Below, one piece after another: positions 32,536 to 43,057 of a stretch of DNA of 64,000 nucleotides. The notes under the pieces were generated by a model that saw nothing but the letters and a program-made list of their open reading frames with translations, searched no databases and was not told the DNA's origin. The stretch lies in assembly GCA_023376005.1 (NCBI GenBank), contig CM042152.1, forward strand, positions 82,342,356 through 82,406,355, written 5' to 3'. Positions within the stretch are counted from its first letter, which is position 1. Each line of letters opens with the position of its first letter. The translations under genes were made by a program, and so were the position numbers. This DNA is from Doryteuthis pealeii. Taxonomy: Eukaryota; Mollusca; Cephalopoda; Myopsida; Loliginidae.

Positions 32536-32814
32536 GGATATGATCCACAGAGGACCAGTTTCATTTTGATGTATGATACATGTTCGTGTGTTGGTAATTG
32601 TACCTGTCCTTTTTTACTCACCCTCGTATTAATAATAGTATATAATCATTTTGGTTACATAAGGGTTCCACAAGGGTTAAAAAAAAAAAAAAAGGTTTGA
32701 GAAACACTGCTTTAAACTATAGAGATAGAAGTATCAGCTCATTTCAAAAGTTAGGGGCATCCAGATCGAGGGAAAAATCTATTTTATATTAAGTGAACAT
32801 TAAGTGATTCTTCG

Positions 32815-33007
32815 GTAAAACTTACAAGTCATACTCAAAATTCCATGATATTACAGGGTGACCCAGAAAAAACAGAACCCAAATTATTTATTTTCCCATT
32901 AAACTAACCCTAAACCCCAACCTAACCCCCCCTAGTTAAAATTAACAGTTTTATTACAAAATTTGTGGGTTCTGTTTTTTCTGGGTCATGATTTGCAAGT
33001 TTTACCA
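32815..33007. mobile_element. MITE with TGACCCAGAAAAAACAG termini
   Basis: 'tgacccagaaaaaacag' at 32859 and its inverted complement ending at 32988 match over 23 bp without a mismatch. The inverted match continues outward ('ggtaaaactt' on the left, 'aagttttacc' on the right) after an insertion on the left. No coding capacity. Confidence 0.8.
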
Positions 33008-33009
33008 AT

Positions 33010-33720
33010 TCTTCTTCTCTTATTCCATATTCAGTTCTTTCTTAAACTTGTAAAATTTGCAAAAAGCAAAAAAAAGGGTTATAAAAACTATGGAATGGTA
33101 TTTCCTTTAAAGACACTAGTTCTTTTATGAGTCAAATCAACTGGTGAGTTGACTCAGCAGTAACTTAAGGAGTGGCCACCATCTAGATTTGAGACGGAAT
33201 GAAAGTCTTTTTGCACACCATATATTACTTTCTTTTTTTTGCTTTTTTGCTTCTTCCTTCTCGTAGATAATATACTTGTACAGTCTGTGACACAGAGATT
33301 TCCATTCAACAGAGAATGGTGTTATCCTAACCTAAAAATGAAAGATACAATGTTAACCAGTTTGAAGAAAAATCAGACTTGGCCCACCATCATCATCAAC
33401 ATCAACAACAACATAGGAAAAAGGATGGGACCTTTTTTTTTTATTGATTTATTTTTTTAGTCACTAAATTTCTGGGATTGAAAGTCACTTCCCAGTCAAA
33501 AGGTTATTTAGCAGTAGTTATTTCTTTTCTCACAGCGCCATTTACAAAGTTTAACTGATTTTTACTCTCTTGAGCATCCAATTACAAACAGTATCATAAC
33601 TTATCACTATATATCTAGAAAGAAAGAAAGAAAAAAAAAAAAAAAAGAAAAAATAGTTGATATCCCCACCCAGACATTTTGTGAAGGACTTTTTATTTAG
33701 CAGCAATCAGATAACTTGAG
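33010..33720. other. No gene recognised
   Basis: The 73-aa plus-strand frame at 33239 has no domain and ends in poly-T-coded residues. A poly(A) tract lies at 33630. Confidence 0.55.
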
Positions 33721-33721
33721 A

Positions 33722-33822
33722 GAAAGATAGACAAAAAGAAAGAGAAAGAGAGAGAGAAAGAGAAACAGAGAGAGAGAGACAGAGAGACAGAGAGAGAGAG
33801 AAAGAGACAGAGAGAGAGAGAT
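33722..33822. repeat. GA-rich microsatellite
   Basis: AGAGAAAG and ACAGAGAG units. Confidence 0.95.
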
Positions 33823-34149
33823 TATACTTTATTATTTTTAAACTGCACCATTCCTCACTATCATGGAACAACAAAAGTTATGATTAAAATAAATTTTAAA
33901 AAAATAAAAATAAAAAGATAAAAAGAAAATGTTAGTTAAAATTAATAATTGCCAACCAATATTTCAGCTAAAAATAACAAATAAAGACAAATTTAGAAAT
34001 TTTTTAAATATTTTTTTTTAAATTCCAGAAATTTACCATTCTAAAGAATGGAACATGAGTAAATTTGTACCTTGTTAGGTTGATTGCAATAAAATTTGTT
34101 TCTTCCGGCATAATCTTGAAGTTTTTAAAATTCAAAACGAAGTGTTTAG

Positions 34150-34155
<6 letters not shown>

Positions 34156-34209
<54 letters not shown>

Positions 34210-34240
34210 CATACACACACACACACATATATATATATAG
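34156..34240. repeat. (TA)n(CA)n(TA)n microsatellite
   Basis: About 25 TA units, then TACA and CA units, then TA again. MITE family M inserts at its right edge. Confidence 0.95.
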
Positions 34241-34538
34241 TGATGCTGATAGCTTTTTAATTTAGTGCATCCTGGGACGCACAGATTTAATTTGAATCAG
34301 TCCCTGGGAAATTTGATGCTTCCCAACTAAAGTTTCTTAATAAATTGCAGAGTTTTTATCTATGAACAACTAAAGCTGTCTAACCCCTACCTTGTACCCT
34401 ACACAGTAATTCGTTTTCAAGAATATATTGAAATGTGTTTACATGGTGGGGGTGGGAGAAAAAAAAGACATGGACACGTCCTTTTAGATTTTTATGCGTC
34501 AGGGACGCAGGATGCGTACCTATCGAAATCTCTGTATA
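34239..34538 (+). mobile_element. MITE family M, TA-flanked
   Basis: Starts 'gtgatgctgatagctttt' and ends near 'aaatctctg', flanked by TA repeats on both sides. The internal block 'tgcatcctgggacgcac' is inverted near the far end ('gcgtcagggacgcagg'). Copies lie at 45.2, 45.7 and 55.6 kb. TA flanks fit Tc1/mariner mobilisation. Confidence 0.75.
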
Positions 34539-34554
34539 TAATAAATAAGTAATC

Positions 34555-34594
34555 CACAGACACGTGTTTCGAGGTATCACCTCTCATCAGTGTG
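34555..34594 (-). ncRNA. Type I hammerhead ribozyme motif
   Basis: On the minus strand: helix I CACA, core CTGATGA, helix II GAGGT with GAT loop and ACCTC (5 bp, no bulge), core GAAA. Then a 2-bp helix III closed by the palindromic loop ACGT, cleavage triplet GTC, and helix I strand TGTG. Every core base fits the consensus. Together with 4.8 kb it is the cleanest case in the window. Confidence 0.8.
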
Positions 34595-34599
34595 TTTGA

Positions 34600-35365
34600 T
34601 CACATTTATCTACCCAGAGCTTAATAGGTGAAGAAGAAAGTTTGCAAAATTAATTAAATTTTTAAAAATAAATAAATACGACCGGAGAATAAAATAAAAA
34701 TAAAAATTTAAAAAAAAATCATTTTGCTAAAATTTGCTATTAAGTCTGTTATGTTTTTTAAGGGCCATAATTGGCCAGTTGATTCTAGGTAGAGAGTCCT
34801 CCAATTTGAATCCTTTGGTAATCTTCTCAGGTAGAGGTTCCTTTGTCAATGGTTGTGAGTAGACTGAGAAAGAATTAGCATTTAAGTAATATATCAGCCA
34901 CACAGTATGGCCAGCGATTGGCTAAGGAATAGAGCACATGATCTCGCCTAGTCTATAAGTACAGGCGGGGGAACTGGCACACACCTTATATCTGCAAAAA
35001 TCCAACAAAGTCAAGTACTGATCTGTCTTCTATATAATCCAGACGTTAGCAGCTGAAAATTAACATATGAATAAAGTGGGAAGTTTAATCTATTGCTCAC
35101 ACTTTCTAATCTTTAAGCCTTTAATAAACAATCATTGATTCATTCAGATTTAATAGAATAAGAGATTAGGATTAAAATTCAACACTTAAAGCATTTTTAA
35201 TCTAGAAAATATTAAGTGTTCTATGCATGTAAATACAAAATGTTTAAGAATAAATTTGGATGAAAAAAACTTTTACTAAGAGAAAACAACACTCATCAAA
35301 TCAGACGACCCGTCCATTAATAAAAAGATCCAATTCAGGTATGTATAGAATTAAATGGAGTAGAG
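34600..35365. other. No gene seen
   Basis: AT-rich DNA with no recognised family. Confidence 0.6.
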
Positions 35366-35745
35366 AAAATAAAACCCTCCGGGCAGTGTAAAAGATTTTT
35401 TTAAAGATATTGCCTGAGGGGGTGGGACAGAGAGTTTGTAAGATAAGTAAGTAAAATCAAATTCATTAAAGGAGTTAAAAAAAATAAAAACAATTTGAAA
35501 TGAAAACTTAGTTCTGATAACTTTAAATATATATCAAAATAAAACAAAGTATTTATAAATATATAATACCGTGCATTTATTTATTAAGACCTGTTTTAAA
35601 AAATAATGAGGACCGTCTAAGTTTGCAGGCTCAAATTTTGAGTGTATTTATTCTATGTAATGACAATTTTGGGTAATATGACATAAGCAGTGACATAGTT
35701 TTGGTTACAGACAAAAAGAGGGACCGAATCTTCATTATGAATGGA
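35366..35745 (-). mobile_element. Helitron-like element H2, copy 1
   Basis: The right end gives TCCATTCATAATGAAGATTC on the minus strand. The body 'tttgagtgtatttattctatg' and 'taagcagtgacata' is shared with 45.36-45.73 and 49.36-49.69 kb. The left end has a partial hairpin ('aaccctccgggcagtg'). Confidence 0.65.
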
Positions 35746-36126
35746 TTATCTTGGTATAAACCATAAGCAATTTCCTGTCTGAAATAAATAACCATCAACT
35801 TTGCATTCTGGGAAAAATAAATCTAATAACTATAAAATCACCTAACTAATGTAAACCATTTAATGCAGCATTTCCAACAAGGAAAAGAACGTATTGCCAA
35901 TGTTGGATTTGCCTATTTGGAACTTTACCCTTTATAGATTTAATGCTGAACTGGATTATATAATCTTTATTGACTTGGGATTTGCGAGTTAATTGTAACT
36001 AAACCCTTTTTACAAGTTTATTTTCTGTATTATCATTTAATATATCACATCTTACAACAATATAGAATATCTTTTCAGCAATAGATATTGGATTAGTCTG
36101 AATGCTCTTATACGTCCTTTGGCTAT

Positions 36127-36935
36127 ACAGCTGCATATGCAACAACTATGGGTTATTTCCTATAACTTCAACATAAAAAAGGGAAACCACTCTGCTTGAC
36201 TGATAAATTATTTATTGATCTACTAGGAAAAAAAGAAGTTAGAGTTAAGGTTTAGTTTAATGGGAAAATAAATAATTCATCAGTCAATCAATTTTTCCCC
36301 TTTTTTATGTTGGAGTTATAGGTCTGGTTTGGTTTGGTTTGGTTTACAGCATATCAACCTCAGTGGGTTATTTAATGCCGATAAAGTTTTGAAAAATCAA
36401 TTCTTAATGGATAATACAATTTTGTTTATTAACTCATGTTTTTCTATTTAACCCATAAATGGGACCCTAACAGATACTACCACTTCAGGTCAGAGTGGAC
36501 CAGGGAGTAATGGCAATGAAGGAGTACTCCACATTTCCCAAACCTCCAAAACTGGAACCTCACCATCAGATAGAGTTTAAAGTCATTCCCAAGACATGTA
36601 GACCCTAAGTCACCGCCTTCTAGCACCCGTATGATAAAAAGTGGTTGGGACTTGCCATAAGGGCAATAGGGTTGAGAAAATCATATAGGTGCTAGGGCTT
36701 GATGTGATCAGAGGGGGCCTTTCTGACCGCCCGTCTAGCCCAAGTTAAGGCCAAAGTGAAATATTGCAATTCATGGACTGCTCATCCACCCGAGCTCTAT
36801 CCTTAAGGTGGCCCTATTGGGGGAATCTTACCCCTCTGCAGAGGTGCAGTCGGTGCATTTTAACGCCCCAGCTGACAGGGCGGTGGAGTTATAGGAAATA
36901 ACCCAACTATGTGTTGTGACACATATTCTTCTTTC
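36127..36935. repeat. Foldback element split by SINE A
   Basis: 'ggttatttcctataacttca' followed by ACATAAAAAAGGG (36150-36185) is the inverted complement of 'ccttttttatgttggagtta' (36299-36318) joined to 'aaataaccc' after the SINE at 36896. Removing SINE A restores the second arm. Confidence 0.75.
36323..36883 (-). mobile_element. SINE family A, full length with 12-bp TSD
   Basis: Flanked by TGGAGTTATAGG at 36311-36322 and 36884-36895. The element is 561 bp. The 5' end on the minus strand is CCGCCCTGTCAGCTGGGG; the 3' tail is the 'ttgatatgctgtaaacc' block followed by AAACC repeats. It is the reference copy for the family. No reading frame. Confidence 0.93.
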
Positions 36936-36985
36936 AAATTGATGAAAGATATCTGCAATTTGTAAACACAACTCTTACTGCTGAA

Positions 36986-37150
36986 TTGTTTTTGGTGCTG
37001 GAGGCAGAGCACCACACCTACCAACAGCTCCTCACTTTACCACACAGATTCCTGTGCAACTCATACGCTAAGTTGGCAAGGGCCGGTATCAAACCGGGAA
37101 CCTTGTGGTTACTAGTTCGTTGCTCTACCGACTGAGCTAAACCAGCTGAA
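36986..37150 (-). mobile_element. SINE family L, 3'-truncated
   Basis: On the minus strand: 'agctggtttagctcagtcgg' (A box) and 'ggtttgataccggccc' (B box), ending in the body near 'gcgctctgcctccagc'. Confidence 0.85.
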
Positions 37151-37426
37151 CTGGGTGAGAAAAACCCTACCTTTACTTCTTACACTGTCTCAGATGCCCA
37201 GTGCCTCCTCAGATGATTGTCGATAGATACTCAATATACCTGAACATGAACATCATATAGGCCATACCATTTTAGAAGTCGTTTGACCAGAATAATTTGG
37301 CCTTTAACAAATCACTAAAACATTTATTCTTCTTACCTATATCGGTGACATTCAACATATATCAAGATGAAGAACTCAAACAAGCTGACTTGTTTATATA
37401 CCACTGACACCAATATGTCTAGGATC

Positions 37427-37524
37427 GATTGGTTTTAATGTCATGTCAACCTATCTGGGGTTATTTTATGCCTAGAAGTTAGAGAATTGAGTATTTTTGT
37501 GTAGTTGTTTAAGAGTATTTTGCA
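37427..37524 (-). mobile_element. SINE family B tail part
   Basis: 'gttttaatgtcatgtcaacc', 'gggttattttatgcctagaa' and 'tttttgtgtagttgttt' in the B order, leading straight into the minisatellite. Confidence 0.8.
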
Positions 37525-37862
37525 CACAATTATGATATCAAGTATTGCTATCTAATACAAATAATTTGCACACAGTTATATGGTTTCAAGTATTGCTATC
37601 TAATACAAATAATTTGCACACAGTTATATGGTTTCAAGTATTGCTATCTAATACAAATAATTTGCACACAGTTATATGGTTTCAAGTATTGCTATCTAAT
37701 ACAATAATTTGCACACAGTTATATGGTTTCAAGTATTGCTATCTAATACAAATAATTTGCACACAGTTATATGGTTTCAAGTATTGCTATCTAATACAAA
37801 TAATTTGCACACAGTTATATGGTTTCAAGTATTCCTATCTAATACAAATAATTTGCACACAT
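37525..37862. repeat. 48-bp minisatellite inside SINE B
   Basis: About seven tandem units of 48 bp ('tttcaagtattgctatctaa' then 'tacaaataatttgcacacag' then 'ttatatgg'), nearly identical. One unit has a 1-bp deletion and another a single substitution. Because 48 is a multiple of 3, it fakes an open frame with a 16-residue repeat. Single diverged units lie in B copies at 28.9 and 46.5-46.7 kb. Confidence 0.93.
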
Positions 37863-38240
37863 GGCCTAGTGGATAAGGTAGTTAGGTTAAGACAGCTCTA
37901 AGTGACTTATCTCTGGATCCCGAGTTCAATCCTGAGTAGAGGCAGTTAGAAAAATAATTAACACAACTCCTACCCCAGCTATGGTTAGCGAAATGAGAAC
38001 AGGATACCCCTGTGGACTAAATAAAGGGTTAGGTTCAAAGTTCCGTGATGGCTCCCGATTACGACAAGAAAGTTCCCGAGTCCGAGAAGCTTCCCGAGTC
38101 CGAGAAGCTTCCCGAGTCTGACAAGAAATACCTGAAGAACGCCGGAGGGCATATCGTCCGAAACGTTGTACAAATAACAATGAAGATGGGGACAATAGTC
38201 CGAATAACGCAGATAATACTAATATGATCAAATGAGCTTA
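37862..38240 (+). mobile_element. tRNA-Arg-like SINE with an 18-bp minisatellite
   Basis: 'tggcctagtggataaggtag' (A box) and 'gagttcaatcctgagtag' (B box) give a tRNA-Arg-like head. The body holds three tandem copies of 'cccgagtccgagaagctt' and ends in 'cgtccgaaacgttgtac', which resembles a degenerate hammerhead tail (CTGAAGA at about 38131). Only one copy is in the window. Confidence 0.65.
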
Positions 38241-38244
38241 ATAT

Positions 38245-39179
38245 TTCAACAGTTCCCCTTGCGGTTATACACTTCTTCCATCAGTTTTTCAGTGCTGTTG
38301 TCCCATTGGTCAAAAAAGTCATCAACAACTGATATGTCATCATATGAACTTTTCAGCCTACTTTAGTGTCAAATGCTACCGGCAACTATGATAAACTATG
38401 ATAAAAAAAAATAATTAAAAAAACAGGAAATGGTCTTACTCGAACATGAATTGACAGCCAACAACAACTTTAGTATTGATATAATGGAATGACCCATCTC
38501 CCCCATACCTCAACAGTGGTGATGGTTCTAGCCACTATTTAAGAACACAGATTACTCTGTGCAGAACTCACTTGAAGTACTTAGACGACGGACTCTTCTA
38601 ATACTCACGTCACCTTACTATATAACAAATATGTATAGGTTTTCAATCTAAAGAACTACTTTATAAAATTTTGATTAAAATTCATACTGCTCTAAATGAA
38701 GTCTAACATTTTTCTTTCAACTTGTTTTGCTGTTTAGTTTATTCCAAACCCTGCAAATATCTATAAAAAAAAAATTTTAAAAATTCTTAAGCAAGCTCCG
38801 CCCTAGCAATCGTTTTTGGTGACCAGAATTGGACAGCAAGCGGCTGGGTATGTGACTTCGTAAGAATAGTTTTGTTTATATTTAGTATAATAAATAAAAA
38901 AAAAAGAAAGAAAAAGAGGCGACTCATTGAAATGTAATCTTTCCTCTTCTTCATCAGAAAGAAGCGATGGGGGACTAGAAAGAAATGAGAAGAACAGACG
39001 GAATGAAATGCTGTTCTGTGTTGTGCACAGAGTCTTAGTTACACAGCCATCACTACGGCATTTATTTAAAGAAAACGAGAGAGAGAGAGAGAGAGAGAAG
39101 AGAGAGAGAATAAAGAACAAGGGAGAATCACAGACAAAAACTAGCTTTGTAAAAAAAAAAAATTTTTTTAAACTTTTTT

Positions 39180-39214
<35 letters not shown>

Positions 39215-39309
39215 GCATGCACACACAATTTGAATGCAAAATATGACAAGGGTGAGATTGTGGGTAGAGCCCCAAGGCTCAATTACAAGAATGTGAGGGT
39301 GGATGTAAA

Positions 39310-39355
<46 letters not shown>

Positions 39356-39640
39356 GATTGGTAAATAATAATCCCCAAAGTATGCAAGTGCAAATGCAGT
39401 GAGTTGCAGATAGAAGATATTCCTAAAGAAGAAGAAAAAAAAGAATTACCCAAGAGAGTTGAAATTTAAATAAGTATTTCACTGTAACATCTGGTGTACA
39501 ATTCGTAACACTTAAGAAAAAGAAATAAAAAACACAAAATGAAAAAAAAAAAAAAAAAATAAATACGAGTAGATAGTCATGACTTAGATCTTTATGTAAA
39601 TGTATAATCAAACATTTTGATACCCTTGAAAAATTGGGAG
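38245..39640. other. No gene seen; microsatellite-rich
   Basis: GA run at 39077-39110 and (TA)n at 39183-39211 and 39311-39351. Long minus-strand frames (38803-39282) are built from these. Confidence 0.6.
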
Positions 39641-39683
39641 TGGAAATTTACATTGTGAAAGACATACTTTATACAAAAAATAT

Positions 39684-39730
<47 letters not shown>

Positions 39731-40422
39731 TTTACTGTATGGTGCTGAAGCTTGGACATTTTACCACAAGCACATAAACCAACTTGACACATTTCACATG
39801 CGTTGTCTTCATGTCATTTGTGGTATAAAATGGGATGACAAAGTAAAAAACAGCACAATTCTAAAAAGATGTGATATTGCTGGCATTGAAACCCTACTAG
39901 CCAAGATTCAACTTAGGTGGACTGGTCACGTTGTCCGTATGAATGAGAACAGGCTTCCAAAGAGGTTTTTATAAGAGCGTTCCATTGGACGTCCTCTCTT
40001 ACGCTACAAGGACAAATTGAAGGATAATTTGAAACGCCTAGATATTGACCTGAGTGCTTGGGAAGATCTAGCATCGGATCGGAAGGAATGGCGTAAGATC
40101 TGTTTTGCTAAACTAAAGAGCTTTGAACAAAATAGACTGAAGAATAGAGATCGGCTCAGCATAACTTTAAAAGAAAAACATTTAACTCCCGCCTTGGATC
40201 ATTTCGTTTGTCAGTATGGCTTCATGGCTCGCAGCAGGGCTGGGCTGCTGTCACACTCAAGGAAACATAAAATGTCTTCTTGACAACATGCACAATATGG
40301 GAGGAATCAAATCACTCACTGCTGACCCTCATCTATCGTTCTCGATAGGAGAGTCCACCATATATATATATATATATATATATGGAAATTTACATTGTGA
40401 AAGACATACTTTATACAAAAAA
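39641..40422 (+). mobile_element. LINE insertion with 40-bp direct flanks
   Basis: The 40 bp starting 'tggaaatttacattgtgaaa' occur at 39641-39680 and again at 40383-40422, bracketing a (TA)n tract, the LINE ORF2 fragment, 'gaatcaaatcactcactgct' and a second (TA)n tract. It looks like a long target-site duplication. Confidence 0.8.
39729..40286 (+). pseudogene. LINE ORF2 C-terminal region, one in-frame stop
   Basis: One frame runs from 39729 to TGA at 40281-40283, interrupted only by TAA at 39972-39974. In order: LLYGAEAWTFYHKHINQLDT (start of the post-RT region), RWTGHVVRMNENRLPKR, the stop, GRPLLRYKD, and a C-terminal zinc-finger-like segment FVCQYGFMARSRAGLLSHSR. This is the C-terminal end of endonuclease-reverse transcriptase LINEs; the RT core is not included. 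The young look (one stop, no frameshift) contrasts with the fragments at 12 and 62 kb. Confidence 0.88.
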
Positions 40423-40463
40423 TAAATAAATAAAATAAAATAAAAAATAAAATATAAAATATA

Positions 40464-41098
40464 TCTTATTATAATGGAGATTGTGTGGTTTTCTGTCTGT
40501 AACCGAAACTATAATACTACTCAAGTAACAATTCCCTTTATTCATTTACGTCACATTCTCCATGATTTTATTTTCATTTAAACTTCAATTATTAATAAAA
40601 TTGTTTTTAGATTATTAATACTGTTGACCATATCTACATACTAGCAATATGCAATTGCATTTATATATACAACAAAATAGCGGTTTATAGTGTGAATGGA
40701 AAAGTCAATTTGCATATTGATATTAAAAATTTGATTTTAATAAATATGTGCTTAGTATTATTGATTTCTAATTTTTTGGTTTTATCTTAATGAATATGAG
40801 CAAAAATCTCTTCAATAAATCTTAAAAGAAATCCCTTAACAAGAAGAAATAACTAATATTATTCTTTACTTCCTATTTTAACTAAACAGTTGAATTAGGA
40901 AAATTTAACAATGAAAGACGGGAGTAAGGGAAAATGATGGAATAGTTTCAAAGTTGTTCTATTTTTCAATCTTACTCCCTCTGTTCCAAATCTTTTTATC
41001 TGTATTCTTATTCAGTTTCATTAGCCTTTCTAATTTAATATGATATTTTATTATATTAAAACTTAAATGCTTGCACCCGGAGGGTGCATATATTTGCT

Positions 41099-41100
<2 letters not shown>
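40464..41100 (+). mobile_element. Helitron-like element H1, copy 6
   Basis: 5' TCTTATTATAATGGAG after A, intact 3' hairpin GCACCC-GGA-GGGTGC. The expected CTAG reads CTTA and runs directly into a (TA)n tract. Confidence 0.9.
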
Positions 41101-41129
<29 letters not shown>

Positions 41130-41333
41130 AACCATTACTGCGTGCTTGGAAATATTTCATGGACACACTTGATTTTTAAAATTTACATAAATAATGTGAT
41201 GATATATTAATAGCATCTTGGTTGACAAAAGAAAAAAAAATGATTCATTTGGGTTGCATGGATCTACGATTACAAAAACATTTTTATCCCTTTTACTAGC
41301 ACTAGACCAGAGAGATTGTTTTTGCATCCGAAA

Positions 41334-41892
41334 TGGTTGGTTGGTTGGATTTTACGGCATGTCAACCCTTGGGTTATTTTTATGTGCTAAGGTTAGCTTA
41401 GTAGTGTACAAGACCAGAAATACAGGGCACACGGTGAGAATCAAACTCCCTAGCAATTATTTTATTGATTTTAACTGCATGCCAACCCATCTAGGGTTAT
41501 TTTATACCTAGAGGTTAGGGAATCACATTCATTGTATGTTCATCATATTTACATTTTTTGTGTAGTTATTTCTTATGTTTTTTCCCCCCACAAATCAAAT
41601 AGGAAAAAATTGTAAATAAATCTATTTGGCTCATAAATGAAACCCTAATAGGTATTACCAATCCTGGTCAGAGTGGACCTGGGAGTAATGGCAATAAAGA
41701 AGTACTCCACAAATCTCCAAAACTGAAATCTCACTATCAGATACAGTTTAATGTCATACCCAGGACACCTGTTTAAGGAAGGAGGTCTTACCCCCCCCCC
41801 TAAAGGGGATACAATCAGCTTATTCTAAGCCCCGCCAACAGCAATTATTTTCTAGTCTGGCTTAATTAACATTACACCATGTAAAGTCGACA
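41334..41892 (-). mobile_element. SINE S3 interrupted by SINE B
   Basis: The head lies at the high side ('ttacaccatgtaaa', minus-strand A box), the B box at 41434-41450 ('gagaatcaaactccc'), and the tail at the low side: 'gattttacggcatgtcaacc' preceded by TTGGTTGG repeats. SINE B sits in the head with a 12-bp TSD. This copy shows that S3 has the same 3' tail as A and B. Confidence 0.85.
41464..41839 (-). mobile_element. SINE family B, full length with 12-bp TSD
   Basis: Flanked by AGCAATTATTTT at 41452-41463 and 41840-41851. 376 bp, from 'attgattttaactgcatgcc' (tail) to 'aagccccgccaac' (5' end on the minus strand). Contains 'atgaaaccctaataggta' and a C-run. Confidence 0.9.
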
Positions 41893-41901
41893 GAGTAGGT
41901 A

Positions 41902-42183
41902 TTTACCAACCCCTCCACACGAGCAGAATGTGACAATCTATTTCTTAAGTGGAGTTTAACAGGTTTGAATTCAGACTTTTCCTTCTCCTAAATTGGTTAC
42001 CTAGCCAAGGTTAAAGAGCCCAGTCTGTCCTACTATTTACCCATAGTTGAAGGGAGAGTAGTTGGATGCATACCTTTCCCAAAGGTGTTAGGGCTATGTG
42101 AAATGTTAATCTGCCTTGTCCAGGATTTGAACTCAGGTCGACTCCATTTCCTAGGATTTTAACCAATTACACCATGCACCTTC
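41902..42183 (-). mobile_element. SINE family D
   Basis: Complete layout: tail 'ccaacccctccacacg', body, B box 'caggatttgaactcagg', A box 'ttaaccaattacaccatg'. Confidence 0.9.
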
Positions 42184-42315
42184 ATGTATCATATTAACCC
42201 AGTACACACGTTACTTAGAGAGGAGATGGGCGTCTTCAAGTAACCCTCATTGCCTCAAGAGATGCCCTGAATGGAGATGCTCAGCATGGCATTCCAATTC
42301 CTAATAGGTTATGGG

Positions 42316-43057
42316 AAAATATTGGCTGACTTCTGATTTAGGTCGGACAATTAAAACAGAAAGTTTTTTTGGTGGTACCCAATGACAGTTTAACTACAGT
42401 CTATGAATTAACATTTTGCGAATTGGGTTACGTTTTAGGGGATTAAGGTTGTTTTTAATTACGTATTGCTTAAAAAAATAAACAACAAAAACCCAAATTA
42501 CTATACATTTAATTAACCATTGAAATTAATTATTGAATCTATTATTGAGACAACTGTTTGTGTTAGTATTGCAATGTATAATTTCAATTAAACTTAGTTT
42601 CAAAAAATATTTTCAACATTAAATGTATAGTAATTTGGGGTTTTTGTTGTTTTTTTTTTTTTAAGCAATACATAATTAAAAACAACCTTAATCCCCTAAA
42701 ACCGTAACCAAATTCACAGAATGTTAATTCATAGACTGTAGTTAAACTGTCATTGGGTACCACCAAAAACCTTTCCATTTTAACTCTTAACATCCTATAC
42801 CGCCTCATTCTGCCCAACTGGAAGTCACATTCGTTTTTCTAATCTGCCCCAAATGATAGCCTTTGTTTAAATGTAATATTAAACATATTTAGAAGTCTGT
42901 ATTTTGAGGGAAATAACAGGTAACTTGAAATGAAAAAGCCATTTTTAGACAATTTTTTGATAAATCCTTATAGGAATGGGACTCTGGACTTTGAAAATTC
43001 TCAACAGGATGTTAAGAGTTAATTTTCCGACCTAAATCAAAAGTCATCCGAAATATC
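42316..43057. mobile_element. Foldback / long-TIR element
   Basis: The left arm (about 42321-42512) and the right arm (about 42609-42800, resuming 43010-43057) are inverted complements: 'ggtggtacccaatgacag' against 'ctgtcattgggtaccacc', and 'gatttaggtcgg' against 'ccgacctaaatc'. The right arm carries a roughly 200-bp insertion. The minus-strand frame 42584-42817 is a by-product. Confidence 0.8.

Noticed and set aside
32697..32711. hAT terminus ('cagtgtttctcaaac' on the minus strand) next to the mariner fragment
   Set aside because: The 15-bp match to a common hAT end is suggestive, but I could not find the other terminus or a TSD, so it is not annotated.
33239..33460. 73-aa plus-strand frame as a gene
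   Set aside because: No splice or poly(A) context, ends in poly-T, and contains a CAT microsatellite; no domain.
37545..37901. 118-aa frame with a 16-residue repeat, possible repeat protein; also considered as a CRISPR array
   Set aside because: The 48-bp unit is a multiple of three and is part of SINE B; one unit has a frameshift. There are no spacers, so it is not CRISPR.
38131..38170. Another hammerhead (CTGAAGA ... CCGAAACGTTG)
   Set aside because: Helix II cannot be formed convincingly and helix I does not pair; mentioned only as a degenerate tail of the SINE at 37862.
38045..38227. 60-aa frame with a PESEKL repeat
   Set aside because: Arises from three tandem 18-bp units inside a tRNA-Arg-like SINE; the opposite strand is equally open.
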